A stretch of DNA of 64,000 bases from Dasypus novemcinctus (taxonomy: Eukaryota > Chordata > Mammalia > Cingulata > Dasypodidae): contig NC_080690.1 of assembly GCF_030445035.2 (NCBI RefSeq), forward strand, positions 32,824,796 through 32,888,795. Reading direction: 5' to 3'. A program made the translations under genes and the position numbers. Positions 12,624 to 23,995 of the stretch are shown here, piece by piece. The notes beneath the pieces are model-generated. The model saw nothing but the letters and a program-made list of their open reading frames with translations. It had not been told where the DNA came from and made no database searches. Within the stretch, counting starts at the first letter, position 1; each line of letters begins with the position of its first letter.

Positions 12624-13105
12624 GTATTAGTTAGCATCAGGGGTGCTGATGCAAAATACCAGAAATCTGCTGGGTGTTATAAAGGGTATTTATTTGGGGC
12701 AGGAGCTTACGGATACCAGGCTACAAGCATCACTTACTTCCCTCACCACAGTCTATTTGGAGCAAGATGGCTGCTGACATCTGTGAGGGTTCAAGCATCC
12801 TGGATTCCTCCATTTCTGGGGCTTGCTTTTGTCTGGGTTCAAGTTTCCTTTCTTCCTGGGACTGGCTTCTCTTTCTTCTGTGAGCTTACTTCCCAGGGCT
12901 CCAGCTTAAGTCTTCAGCATCAAAATCCAACATCAGAAACCCCAACTCTGTTCTTTGCCATGCCTTTTATCTGTGAGTCCCCAGCCACCAAGGGGTGGGG
13001 ACACAACGCCCAAATCATAACTCAATCATGCCCAGGCATAGATCAGATTACAAGCATAATTCAATATTTCTTTTTGGAATTCATCAATTATATCAAACTG
13101 CTACA
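12624..13105 (-). mobile_element. Solo LTR (ERVL/MaLR-like), antisense in L1
   Basis: Read on the minus strand it begins TGTAGCAGTTTGATA and ends near CTAACTAATACA, like the LTRs at 28,182 and 32,971. On the plus strand 'gtatttatttgg' is the reverse of its AATAAATAC polyadenylation region. GATGT borders it on both sides (12,621-12,625 overlapping the end, and 13,106-13,110). This fits a 5-bp target duplication with a slight end deletion. No internal retroviral genes are present. Confidence 0.85.
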
Positions 13106-13417
13106 GATGTAAAGGATTTATACACAGAAAACTACACAACACTGTTCAAGGAAATCAAAGAAGACCTAAATAAATGGAAGAATATTCCCTGTTCATGGAT
13201 AGGAAGACCAAATATTATTAAGATTCTTTCCTACCAAAACTTATATACAGATTCAATGCAATGCCAATAAAAATCAACACAGCATTTTTTAATGATCTAG
13301 AAAAACTAACTATGAAATTTATTTGGAAAGGAAAGGGGCCCTGAATAGCCAAAGACATATTGAAAAAGAAAAATGAAATAGGAGGAATCACACTACCTGA
13401 TTTCAAAACATACTACA

Positions 13418-13814
13418 GGGAAGCAGACTTGGCTCAATGGATAGAGCATCTGCCTACCACATGGGTTCATGGAGCTGGCCCACACACAGTGCTGATGTGC
13501 ACAAGGAGTGCCATGCCATGCAAGGGTGTCCCCTGCATAGGGGAGCCCCATGTGCAAGGAGTGTGCCCTGTAAGGAGAGCCACCTAGTGTGAAAGAAAGT
13601 CCAGCCTGACCAGGAGTGACAGTGCACACATGCAGAGTTGACGCAGCAAGATGACACAACAACAACAACAACAACAAAAGAGACACAGATCCTCGGTGCC
13701 ACTGACAAGAACACAAGTAGACACAGAAGAACACACAGCAAATGGACACAAAGAGCAGACAGTGGGGGGCGGAGGCGGAGAAAAATAAATAAAAAATAAA
13801 AATAAATCTTTTTT
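13418..13814 (+). mobile_element. DAS-SINE with internal deletion in the tRNA head
   Basis: It is flanked by aaaacatactaca (13,405-13,417) and aaaacatgctaca (13,815-13,827). The head goes from 'ctaccacatgggt' straight to 'tcatggagctggccc', so the B-box part is deleted. A (CAA)n run lies at 13,657-13,677 and the tail is (AAAT)n/A-rich. Confidence 0.92.
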
Positions 13815-14247
13815 AAAACATGCTACAAAGCTACAGTACTGAAAATGGCATGGTATTGGCACAAAGATAGACACACTGACCAATGGAACCGAATTGAGAG
13901 TTCTGATATAGATCCTCATATATACACTCATCTGATATTCAACAAGGCCACCAAGCCCACTCAAATGAGAATGGCCTCTTCAACAAATGGTGGCTAGAGA
14001 ATTGGATATCCATATGCAAAAGAAGGAAAGAGGATTATCATCTCACACCTTATACAAAAATTAACTCAAGATGGATCAAAGACCTAAATGTAAGAGCTAA
14101 GACCATAAAGACCTTGGAAAACAATGTAGAGAAGCATCTACAGGACCTTGTAATAGGAAATGATTTCATGAACTTCACACCCAAAGCACAAGCAGCAAAA
14201 TAACAAATAGATAAATGGGACTTCCTCAAAATTAAAGCCTTTTGCAC

Positions 14248-16030
14248 CTCAAAGGAGTTTGTCAAGAAAGTGAAGACTTGTACTATTTCACAATGGGTTC
14301 TGCTCGATAGATACTAGGCCAGTGTTATTGAGGTAATCAAGCAAGATCTGTTCCACAGGGCTAATGCCACATTCTCCCCTTAAAATTTTGTAGAACTTAT
14401 AAAAAGAAAGTGGTATGTTGTGTGATGATTAGCTCTAAGTCCTGCATTCCTATTAAAGTGATTTGGGCCATAAGAAGGGAGTCAAAATGAAGTCTGACTA
14501 GAATTCTACTGCAGAGGCCAAGTACATTTTAGTATGGCATTGAGTTGTGATATAGTTTTACTTTGATGTGCATTTTGAATTTCAGCTACACCTAGATAGA
14601 CTTAAAATAATTAAAATGCTGTAACCAACTTTAATAAAATTGGCACCCAGCCACTATTTTGTTGACTATGAGAAAGTTTAAGTTCATGTTAATTTTTAGG
14701 TTCTGTAGAATATTTCATGTGTATTACAATGGTATTCATATGCTATGTCTCTAACCTTTATTTTCAAAAGCTTAAGGACCAAATACAAACTTCTCTGGGG
14801 GGAAAAAAAAAGAGAGTGAAAAGAGAATCTACCCAATGGGAGAAAATACTTGGTAACCATATGTCTGGTAGGAGACTTATATCCTACATATATAAAGAAC
14901 TACTATATCTCAAAAATGAAAAGACAAACAACACATTTAAAAAATGGGAAAAAGATTTGAACAGACACTTCTCTAAAGAAGAAATACAAATGGCTAAAAA
15001 GCACATGAAAAAATGCTCAAAATCACTAGTTATTAGGGAAATGCAAATCAAAACTACAGTAAGACTGGCAGCTATGAAAAAAACAGAAGACTACAAGTGC
15101 TAGAAAGGATGTGGAGGAATGGGAACACTCATCCACTGCTGGTGGGAATGTAGAAGGATCCAGCCATTCTGGAGGACAGTTTGGCAGTTTCTCAAAAAGT
15201 TAGCTATAGATTTGCCATATGACCCAGCAATTCCACTGCTGAGTATATACCCAGAACTGAAAATTAGGACACAAACCAATATATGTACACCAATGTTCAC
15301 AGCAGCATTATTCACTATTGTCAAAAGTTGGAATCAACCCAAATGCCCATCAACAGATGAATGGATAAAGTGTGGAATATACATACAATGGAAAATATTA
15401 CTCAGTATAAGAAGGAATACAATCACCTAAAAGGAGTTTGTCAAGAAAGTGAAAAGAGTCTACACAATGGAAGAAAATATTTGGTAACCATATATCTGAT
15501 AGGAGACTTATATCCCACATATATAAAGAACTCCTATATCTCACAAATAAAAAAAACAAACAACCCATTTATAAAAATGGGAAAAATATTTGAACAGACA
15601 CTTCTCCAAAGAAGATATACAAATGGCTAAAAAGCACATCAAAAATGCTCAAAATCACTAGCTATTAGGGAAATGCAAACCAAAACAACAATGAGATACA
15701 ATCTTACTCCCATAAGACTGGCAGCTATCAAAAAATCAGAAGACTACAAGTGCTGGAGAGGTTGTGGAGGAATGGAAACACTCATCCACTGCTGGTGGGA
15801 ATGCAGAAGGATCCAGCCATTCTGGAGGACAGTTTGGTGGTTTCTTAAAAAACTAGCTATGGATTTGCCATATGACCCAGCAATTCCACTGCTGGGAATA
15901 TACCTAGTAGAACTGAAAACAAGGACACAAACCAATATACACACCAATGTTCATAGCAGCACTATTCATTATTGCCAAAGTTGGAATCAACCCAAATGCC
16001 CATCAACAGATGAATGGATAAATAAAATAT
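14248..16030 (+). repeat. Partial tandem duplication of L1 ORF2 3' region
   Basis: The text 'aaaggagtttgtcaagaaag' occurs at about 14,254 and again at about 15,432. The following L1 sequence is duplicated with about 90% identity (14,815-15,420 against 15,452-16,030). Both units contain 'actgctggtgggaatg' and 'tttgccatatgacccagcaa'. Only the first carries the foreign block at 14,276. This is either a tandem duplication or a second, 5'-truncated L1 landing in the first. Confidence 0.7.
14276..14806 (+). other. Foreign block in L1 ORF2, retrocopy-like
   Basis: L1 ORF2 text stops at about 14,275 ('gtcaagaaagtgaa') and resumes at about 14,815 ('gtgaaaagagaatctaccca'). The intervening 0.53 kb is unrelated to L1, ends in a short A-run (ggggggaaaaaaaaa) and contains an AATAAA at about 14,634. 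The flanks share 'agtgaa', which fits an L1-mediated insertion, perhaps of an mRNA 3'UTR. The parent gene was not recognised. Confidence 0.5.
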
Positions 16031-16050
16031 AGTATATGCATACAATGGAA

Positions 16051-19000
16051 TACTACTCAGCTATAAGAATGAATACAGTACAAACACATGTGATAATATG
16101 GATGAATCTTGAGAACCTTACGCTGAGTGAAGCAACCCAGGCATTGAAGGACAAATACTACATGACCTCTCTGATATGAAATAAGTACACCAAGCTGTCT
16201 CAGAGAGCTAGAGACTGGATGATAGGCTTAAAGGAAGTTGGGGAGTAGAGGAAGGCTGCGAGCTGACACTTACATGGGTGAAATCTATGATAAGCTGGAG
16301 GTAAATATTTGTACAGGGAAGGGATAAGATAGGGACATAAGGATACCTTTGGGTGGGGCTTTGTGGGCTCGAGAGGGGCTAGGGATGGCAGAAAGGGTCA
16401 GATGGCCCAAGAAATTGGGTTGAGAGTGGGGGAACATTTGAACATAAGAGATTGTCAGGTATGTGGTTGAAACTATACCGTAGAAAAAACTCCATAGAAA
16501 ATATAATAAGGAAGGTACCTGTTTAAGATGCTTAAGGGGGGGGGGCATCTGACACAGGGCAAGCTTCTAGGGAGTGTGTGAATGCTCATTTTGTCATAGT
16601 GGGTTATATCATTGGGTGGAGACCCATACAATGAGAGTGAAGGTATAGCCACATCCTGGGAAGGACTGATGTTCTCAAACAGAGGAAATTGTATCTCTTG
16701 AGAATATTGGTGGCTCCCAATGGGTTAGGGCAGTAGAGTATGTCAAGCCCTCAACATTGCTGCAAGTATCTCTAAATATGGTCCTTCAGGTAATGAAGAT
16801 TGATTATCACTGTGGGCCCTGAGGGGAGGGAGAAAGAGGTATTGAATAGATAGATTCAGTGTAACTGTGGGGCAATGGAAGTGTTCCACAAGAAGATGTA
16901 ATGATGGATATAGGACATGTTAAATTACACCAAAAATGTATAAAAGTCTATAGGCTAAAATGTAAACCATAATGTAAAACATAAGATAACTAAAAATTTA
17001 GAAAATTGTATAGTCTAAAATATAAACCATAATGTAAACCCAAATGGAACCATATTTGAAAGCTATTGTTTCAATATTTGTACATCTGCTGTAGCAAATA
17101 TAATATGAACATATAAAAAGATCATTGCTGGTGAAGGGACAAAGTGTTTGATGTTGGATATGTGGGAGTACCGTATATTGTATATGTGAATTACTGTGAT
17201 CTAAAACTTTTGTGAAGACAAACTTAATAAGTAAGAAAAAAAGGATGTAGACACTGAGGAATAAATGGAAGAAATTGCCTTGCCAGTGTACATACAGAGC
17301 AACACCTATAGCAGTGATGAAAGGCAAAACATCAAAAACAAAGCTTTTTCAATTTTTGATACTCCAATTTATTTTTACTTTATTTAATTTTTCTAAATTA
17401 GTATGTATTCTATATCTAACCTTTAAACCCATCACTATGTTCCATTTTACTATTAATGGAACCTGACAATATATTAGGCTTCATTTTTAAAGAAGTTTCG
17501 AACCACAGAGAAGTTCAACTATGGCAGGGGAGGAACACTGGTGTGGGGTGTTATTGATAGGGGGCACATGGTTGGGCAGGAGTTCTCCAGGGCATGTATA
17601 CAGGGTACATAAAAATGTTTGGATATTTTCACAGTGGTTTCAGTTAAAAACGACAACTGAGGGAGTGCTGAGTTGCTAGCCAGGGGAGCTCTATCACATT
17701 CCCCAATGGAACAGCAACAATCCCCCAAGTGCAATGGCAAACACCAATAAAGACAGATGGTCCAACAATGAGCCCTTGATACTGATGGCTACGATTATGA
17801 GCCTGTGCACCTGAAATATGAACTAGGCCTAGAGCTGCAGGGTGCCGAAGAGCTACCTCATGAGAGCCTCCATGTTGCTCAAATGTGGCCACTCTTTAAG
17901 CCAAACTCAGCATGTAAATGCATTACCTTCGCCAAAGCATGGAACATGACTCCCAGGGATGAGCCTCCCCAGTGCCAAGGGATTACTACCAAGCACCAGC
18001 TGATGATGTAACTAGAAAAAGACCTTAAATAAAAGGGTCAACTCAGACCAGCAGAACATCTCAGCCTACATGTAATATCAGATGTTAAAAACTGCTCTAT
18101 GACTTTGGACAAAAGGGGAAAATGGAAAGTACAAATGAGTTTATATGGCTATGAGTCTCCAAAAAAGAGTTGGGAGGTCATCAGAGGGGTAATGCTTACA
18201 CATACCTCAGCAGGGTCCCAGAGACAGTCAAAGCAGATAGAAGCCCAAGTACTGGTTCTCCTGAGGGTTACTGATATCCACAGGTTCTATGGTCATGGCA
18301 GATGGCTCTGGAGTTCTGTGCCACATCTCTTGGCCCTACTTTGGAGTTTGTGTTCCTGAGTGTGATGGAGTTGGACTCAGATATGACCTTTCTAACACAT
18401 GCCTCTTCTGTTATTTTTACTGGACCTGTGGTTGGCGCTGGGGTTGGTGTATACTCAGGAGACCTAAATCTCTGGACAATCCATGTGACACTCAGGCCCT
18501 GAGCCTCAGCAGACTTGCAACTCTTACCAGCTGGTTTATTGGACTTACCCTGGCCAGCTAATAGGGAGGTGAAGAAGGTTAACCACCACACCAGGGAGCC
18601 AAGAGTGCCTCCAACTGCAAGCAGGAGAATTGCATCCATCATCCATGTGGAATCTAACCCCCCTCTTGATATAGATATAGAGTGGACATAACCATCCCAG
18701 GGCCCACAGGCCGGAGGAATAGAGTATGGATTAGAATGGACTTACTGATATTCTACTCTGGAACTATTGTGATTAGTAATGGAAGAAATTGTAGCATTGA
18801 CATGGAGAAAGTGGCCACAGTAGCTGCTGCAGGTAGGGAGAGGGAAGAAGAGATATGACCTAGGGGCATTTTCAGGACTTGGAGTTGTCTTGGGTGTTAA
18901 TTCAGGGACAGATGCTGGACATTGTATGTCCTGCCATGGCCCACTGGGTGGACTGGGGGAAAGCATGAACTACAATGTAAACCACTATCCATGTGGTGCA

Positions 19001-19150
19001 GCAGTGCTCCAAAATGTATTCACCAAATGCAATGAATGTGCCACGATGATGAAAGAGATTGTTAATGTGGGAGGAGTGGGGTGAGGGGGGTGGAGAGTCA
19101 TGGGAAGTTCATGTTTTTTTAATGTAACGTTTAAAAAAAATAAAAAAGGA
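16051..19150 (+). repeat. Long L1 3'UTR, copy 1
   Basis: About 3 kb of non-coding sequence follows the end of ORF2 ('gtgaagcaacccaggcattg'). It includes a G-run at 16,537-16,546 and ends in 'gtaacgtttaaaaaaaa'. The same unit recurs, truncated, at 19,171, 22,008 and 23,996. Short open frames on both strands (for example minus 18,268-18,642 and 17,644-17,892) are not maintained in all copies. One minus-strand frame contains a hydrophobic segment. L1 3'UTRs in well-studied mammals are usually well under 1 kb. Confidence 0.75.
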
Positions 19151-19170
19151 AAAAACGGAAGAAGGAACAT

Positions 19171-21606
19171 AGTACAAACACATGTGATAATGTAGATGAA
19201 TCTTGAGGACCTTATGTTGAGTGAAGCAAGCCATGCACCGAAGGACAAATACTACATGACCTCTCTGATATGACACAAGCAAACCAAACTGTCTCAGAGA
19301 GCTAGAGACTGGAAGATAGGCTTAAAGGAATTGGGGGGTGGGGGAGGAAGGTTGTGAGCTGACGCCTACATCTATGATAAGCTGGAGGCAAGTATTTGTA
19401 CAGGGAAGGGATAAGATGGGGCATAAGGATATCTTTGGGTGGGGCTTTGCGGGCTTGAGGGGGGCTAGGGTTGGGAGGATAAGTCAGATGGCCCAAGGAA
19501 TTGGGGGGGGGTCTGGGAGGAACAGTTGAATATGGGAGACTTCAGGTATATAGTTGAAACTATAATGTTGAGAAAACTCTTTAGAAAGTATAAGGAAGGA
19601 TTATGTGTTTAAGGCGCTTAAGGGGTACATCTGGTACGGAGCAGGCTTCTAGGGAGTGTGTGGGTGCTCATTTTGTCATAATGTGTTACATCATTGGGTG
19701 GAGACCCATACAATGAGTGTGAAGGTGTACCCCTATCCTGGGGAGACCCGATGTTCTCAAATAGAGGGAATTGTGTCTCTCAAGAGAATTGGTGGCTCCC
19801 AATCAGTTAGGGCAGTCTAATATGTCAAGCACTCAACATTGTTACAGGTATCTTTAAATCTGGTCCCTCAAGTAGTGAATATTGATTGTCATTGTGGGCT
19901 CTGAGGGGAGAGGGAGAGAGGTAGAGAATAGATGGAAGCAGGGCAACTGGGGGGCAATGGAAGTACTCCACAAGATCATGTGATGGATATAGGACATGTT
20001 AACTTACACCAAAAGTGTATAAAAGTCTATAAGCTAAAATGTAAACCATAAGGTAAAACATAAGGAAACTAAAAATTTTAAAATGTGTACACTCTAAAAT
20101 ATAATGTAAACTAAAATTGAACCATGTTTGATAGCTATGTCTCAAAATCTGTACATCAGCTGCAGCGAATATAACATGAACATGTAAAAAGATCATTGCT
20201 GGGGAGAGGGGGAAAGGGTTTGATGTTGGATATATGGGAGTCCCCTATATTGTATATGTGAGTTACTATGATCTAAAACTTTTTTGAAGACAAAATTAAA
20301 AATTAGAAAAAAAAAAGAAAAGAAAAGATGTAGGCACTGAGGAAGAAATGTAAGAAAGTGCCTTGCCACTGTACATACAGGGCAACAGCTATTACAGTGA
20401 TGAAAGGCAAAACTTTAAAAACAAAGCTTTATAATATTTTTTATTATTTTAATACACCAATTCATTTTTACTTTATTTTAGTATTTCTAAATTAGTATAT
20501 ATTCTATTTCTAAACTTTAAACCTATTACTGTATTTTGATTTCCTATTAATTGAATTTGGCAATATATTAGGCTTCATTGTTGAAGAAGTTTTGGACTAC
20601 AGAGAGGTTCAACTATGGCAGGGGAGCAACATTGGTGTGGGGTGTTATTGATGGGGGACACATGGGTGGGAGGGACTTCTCCAGGGCATTTATATAGGGG
20701 GCATAAAAAATTCTGATATATGTTGGGTATTGTCATAGTAGTTACAATTACAAACGTTAACTGAGGGAGTGCTGAGTTCCTACCAGGGGAGCTCTGTCAC
20801 ATTCTCCAATGGAACAGCAATAATCCCCCAAGTGCAACAGCAAAGACCAACAAGGAAGGATGGTCCAATAATGAGCCCTTGACACTGATAACTATTCTTA
20901 TGAGCCTGTGTGCCTGAAATATGAACTAGGCCTAGAGCTGCAAGGTGCCTAAGAGTTACCTCCTGAGAGCCTACGTGTCCCTCAAATGTGGCCACTCTCT
21001 AAGCCAAACTCAGTATGTAAAAGCATTACCTTTCCCCCAGCATGGGACATGACTCTTGGAGATGAGGCTCCCTGGTACAGAGGGATTACTACCAATTACC
21101 AACTGATGATGCAACTAGAAAGAGACCTTGAATAAAAGGGTCAACTCAGACCAGCCGAATATCTCAGCCTACATATAGGATCATGTGTTAAAAACTGCTT
21201 TTTGACCTTGAATGGCAAAGACAAATGAGTTTATATGGCTAAGAGTCTTCAAAAAAGAGTCTGGAGGTCATCAGAGGGGTCGTGCTTATGCACGCCTCAA
21301 CAGGACCCCAGAAAAAGCCAAAGTAGATACAACCCTAGGTACTGGATCTCCTGAAGGCTACGGAGACCCACAGGGTATATGGTCATGGTAGATGGATTTG
21401 GAGTTCTGTGCCATGTCAGAGGGCTCTATTTTGGAATTTGTGCTCCTGAGTGTGATGGAGTTGGACTCAGATGTGACCTTTCTACACATGCCTCTTCTGT
21501 CACTTTTACTGAACCTGTGGTTGGCACTAGGGATGTACTCAGGGGACTTGAATCTCTGGGCTTCCCATGTGCCAGCTGGGCCCTGAGCTTCAGCAGAGCT
21601 GCTCTT
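19171..21606 (+). mobile_element. 5'-truncated L1, 3'UTR copy 2
   Basis: It begins at the very end of ORF2 ('agtacaaacacatgtgataa'), just after the A-rich tail of copy 1, and runs parallel to copy 1 with about 88-90% identity by eye. It stops at 21,606, where a DAS-SINE on the opposite strand begins. The last part of the 3'UTR is missing. Confidence 0.8.
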
Positions 21607-21890
21607 GTCAGTGGCACCAGGAATCTGTGTCTCTTTTTGTTGCGTCATCTTGCTGTGTCAGCTCTCCATGTGTGTGGCTCCACACCTGGGCAGGCTGAAC
21701 TTTCTTTCACGCTGGGCAGCACTCCTTACGGGGCGCACTCCTTGTGTGTGGGGCTCCCCTATGTGGGGGCACCACCGTGTGGCATGGCACTCCCTTCGCA
21801 CATCAGCACTGTGATTGGGCCAGCTCCACATGGGTTGAGGATGCTTTGTGGTATGCAGATGCTTTATCCATTGAGCCAAGTCCTCTTCCC
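21607..21890 (-). mobile_element. DAS-SINE, tail missing
   Basis: Minus-strand DAS body and head run from 'cagtggcaccaggaatctgt' to 'cattgagccaagtcctcttc'. The (AAAT)n/A tail and part of the 3' body are missing. No duplication was found, so a deletion has joined it to the L1 copy on its left. Confidence 0.85.
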
Positions 21891-22007
21891 TCTTATGTTT
21901 TTGTTGTAACATTCTTTGTGCCCTATTAACTTCAATTTTTAAAAGTGTAAAAAATTATATAAAATAAAACAAGTAAAATATTTTTTAAAAATAGTATATT
22001 AACAATT
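21891..22007. other. AT-rich spacer without recognised content
   Basis: A short AT-rich stretch with A-runs lies between the DAS-SINE and the next L1 3'UTR copy. Nothing coding or structured was recognised. Confidence 0.4.
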
Positions 22008-23372
22008 ATCAATGAGCCCTTGATACTAATGACTATGCTTGTAAGCCTGTGCACCTGAAATAAGAACAAGGCCTAGAGCTGCAGGGTGCCTAAGAGTTAC
22101 TCCTGAGAGCCTCCATTTTGCTCAAATGTGGCCAGTCTCGAAGCCAAACTCAGCATGTAAGTGCGTTGCCTTTCCCCCACCATGAGATATGACTCCCGGG
22201 GATGAGCCTCCCTGGTGCCGAGGGACTACCAAGTACCAGCTGATGATGTAACTTGAAAAAGACCTTGAATAAAAGGGTCAACTCAGACCAGCAGAATATC
22301 TCAGTCTACATATAATACCAGGGGTTAAAAATGCTTTTTGACCTGAATAAAAGGGGGAAATGGAAGGACAAATGAATTTATATGGCTATGAGTCTCCAAA
22401 AAGAACCAGGAGGTTATCAGAGGGGTTGCCTTTATGTACACCTCAGCAGAGTCCCAGAGACAGCTAAAGTAGATACAACACCAGGTGTTGGTTCTTCTGA
22501 GGGCTACAGAGACCCAAAGGTTCTATAGTCATGGCAGATGGAGGTGAGTGCCATGTCATTTGGCCCTACTTTGGAGTGTGTGTTTCTGTGTGATGGAGCT
22601 GGACTCAGATGTAATCTTTGTCCACAAGCCTTTCCTGTTACTTTTACCAGATCTGTAGTTGTTGCTGGGATTTAGTGTATACCCAGGGGACCTGAATCTC
22701 TGGACTGACCATGTGATAGCCAGGCCCTGAGCTTCAAGAGACTTGCAACTCCTGCACTCTGGTTAATTGGACTTACCCCACTCAACTAACATGGAGGTGA
22801 AGAAGGTCAATCACCACACCAGGGAACCAAGAGTACCTACAACTGAAAGCAGGAGTATTGCACCCAGCATCCACATGGAATCTAAGCCCTCTCTTGACAT
22901 AGATGTGGAGTGGACACAACCATTCTAAGATCCATAGGATGGAAGAATAGAGAGTATGGATTAGAATGGACTTACTGATATTCTATACATGAACTATTGT
23001 GATTAGTAATTGAAGAATATGTGGCATTGGTGTGGAGAAAGTGGCCACGGTGGCTGCTGAGGGTAGGAAGTGGGAGGAAGAGATGTGATGTGGGGGCATT
23101 TTTGGAGGTTGGAGTTGTCCTGGGTGGTGCTGCGGGGACAGTTACTGGACAATGTATGTCCTCCCATGGCTCACTGGGTGGACAGTGGGAGAGTGTGGGC
23201 TATGGTGTGGGCCATTGACCATGAGGTGCAGTGGTGCTCAGAGATGTATTCACCAAGTGCAATGAATGACTCATGATGATGGAGGAGGATGTTGTTATGG
23301 GGGGAGGAGTGGGGGGAATATGGGGACATCATATTTTTTAATGCAACATTTAAAAAATAAAGACAAAAGAAA
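22008..23372 (+). mobile_element. 5'-truncated L1, 3'UTR copy 3
   Basis: It is parallel to 17,765-19,140 of copy 1, from 'caatgagcccttgatac' to the tail 'catttaaaaaataaagac'. It has no coding capacity. Confidence 0.8.
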
Positions 23373-23995
23373 GAGTATATTGGATTCAGAGGTTTGGCTT
23401 TTACTTGATTAAATAATGATTAAGGCTTTGATTGGGCAATGTCAGTAAGATGTAGAGTCCCCACCCCCTTGACGGATAGGGACTCCCAGAGAAACTGCAC
23501 CACAGAGAAGGAAGTTTGGAGTCTTGAGCTGGAGCTCCGGGAAGGAAGCACACAGAGGAGCTTGGTCATGAGGAAAGAGAGAAGGCCCTGGGAAGAGAAA
23601 CAAACCGTTTGCCTAATAGTCTACAGCTGGCCTTGTGGAGCACACAGAAGCCCTGAGCCCAGAGAGAGGAAAGTCTGGGAAGCCTGAACCTTGGCAGAGT
23701 TCAGCTGCCATCTTGCTCCAACAAGCGGCAAAAGATTTTGGTGAGGGAAGTAACTTATGCATTATGGCTTGGTAACTGTAAGCTTCTACCCCAAATAAAT
23801 ACCCTTTATAAAAGCCAACCAGGGAAGCAGATGTAGCTCAAGTGATTGGGCTTCTGCCTACCATATGGGAGGAGCCGGGTTCGATCCCTAGGGCCTCCAG
23901 TGAAAAAAAAAAAAGGCATGCCCACACGGTGAGCCAGTGCTCATGCAAGCGAGTCACACAGCAAGACAATGATGCAACAAAAGAGAGATGAAGGG

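Larger units (their letters stand above)
9865..16050 (+). pseudogene. L1 ORF2 pseudogene (endonuclease/reverse transcriptase)
   Basis: The start ATG at 9,865 is followed by endonuclease motifs (LNINGINSP, QETHL, VGDFN). A frameshift near 10,320 and a DAS-SINE at 10,646 break the endonuclease. The RT region (11,611-12,586) has [24 protein letters not shown] and an intact FADDMILY (near 12,391-12,414), split over two frames. A TAA at 12,584-12,586 ends the frame at the same place as in the L1 at 63,935. An LTR (12,624), a DAS-SINE (13,418) and a foreign block (14,276) interrupt the C-terminal part. The last recognisable ORF2 text is near 16,040. Confidence 0.9.
6620..19150 (+). mobile_element. 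Near-full-length L1 LINE, broken and nested
   Basis: L1 parts follow in order: 5'UTR from about 6,625 (caagatggcatctgagtaag, like the 5' monomers of the L1 at 59,130), ORF1 (8,385-9,731), ORF2 (9,865 to about 16,050) and a 3'UTR of about 3 kb ending in an A-rich tail near 19,140. Later insertions inside it are DAS-SINEs at 8,577, 10,646 and 13,418, an antisense solo LTR at 12,624 and a foreign block at 14,276. It also carries an internal partial duplication (14,248-16,030). It is not functional. Confidence 0.9.

Noticed and set aside
12783-13112. A 109-codon plus-strand protein at 12,783
   Set aside because: It lies entirely within the antisense solo LTR plus L1 flank. The LTR copies at 28,323 and 33,578 give different, unrelated frames.
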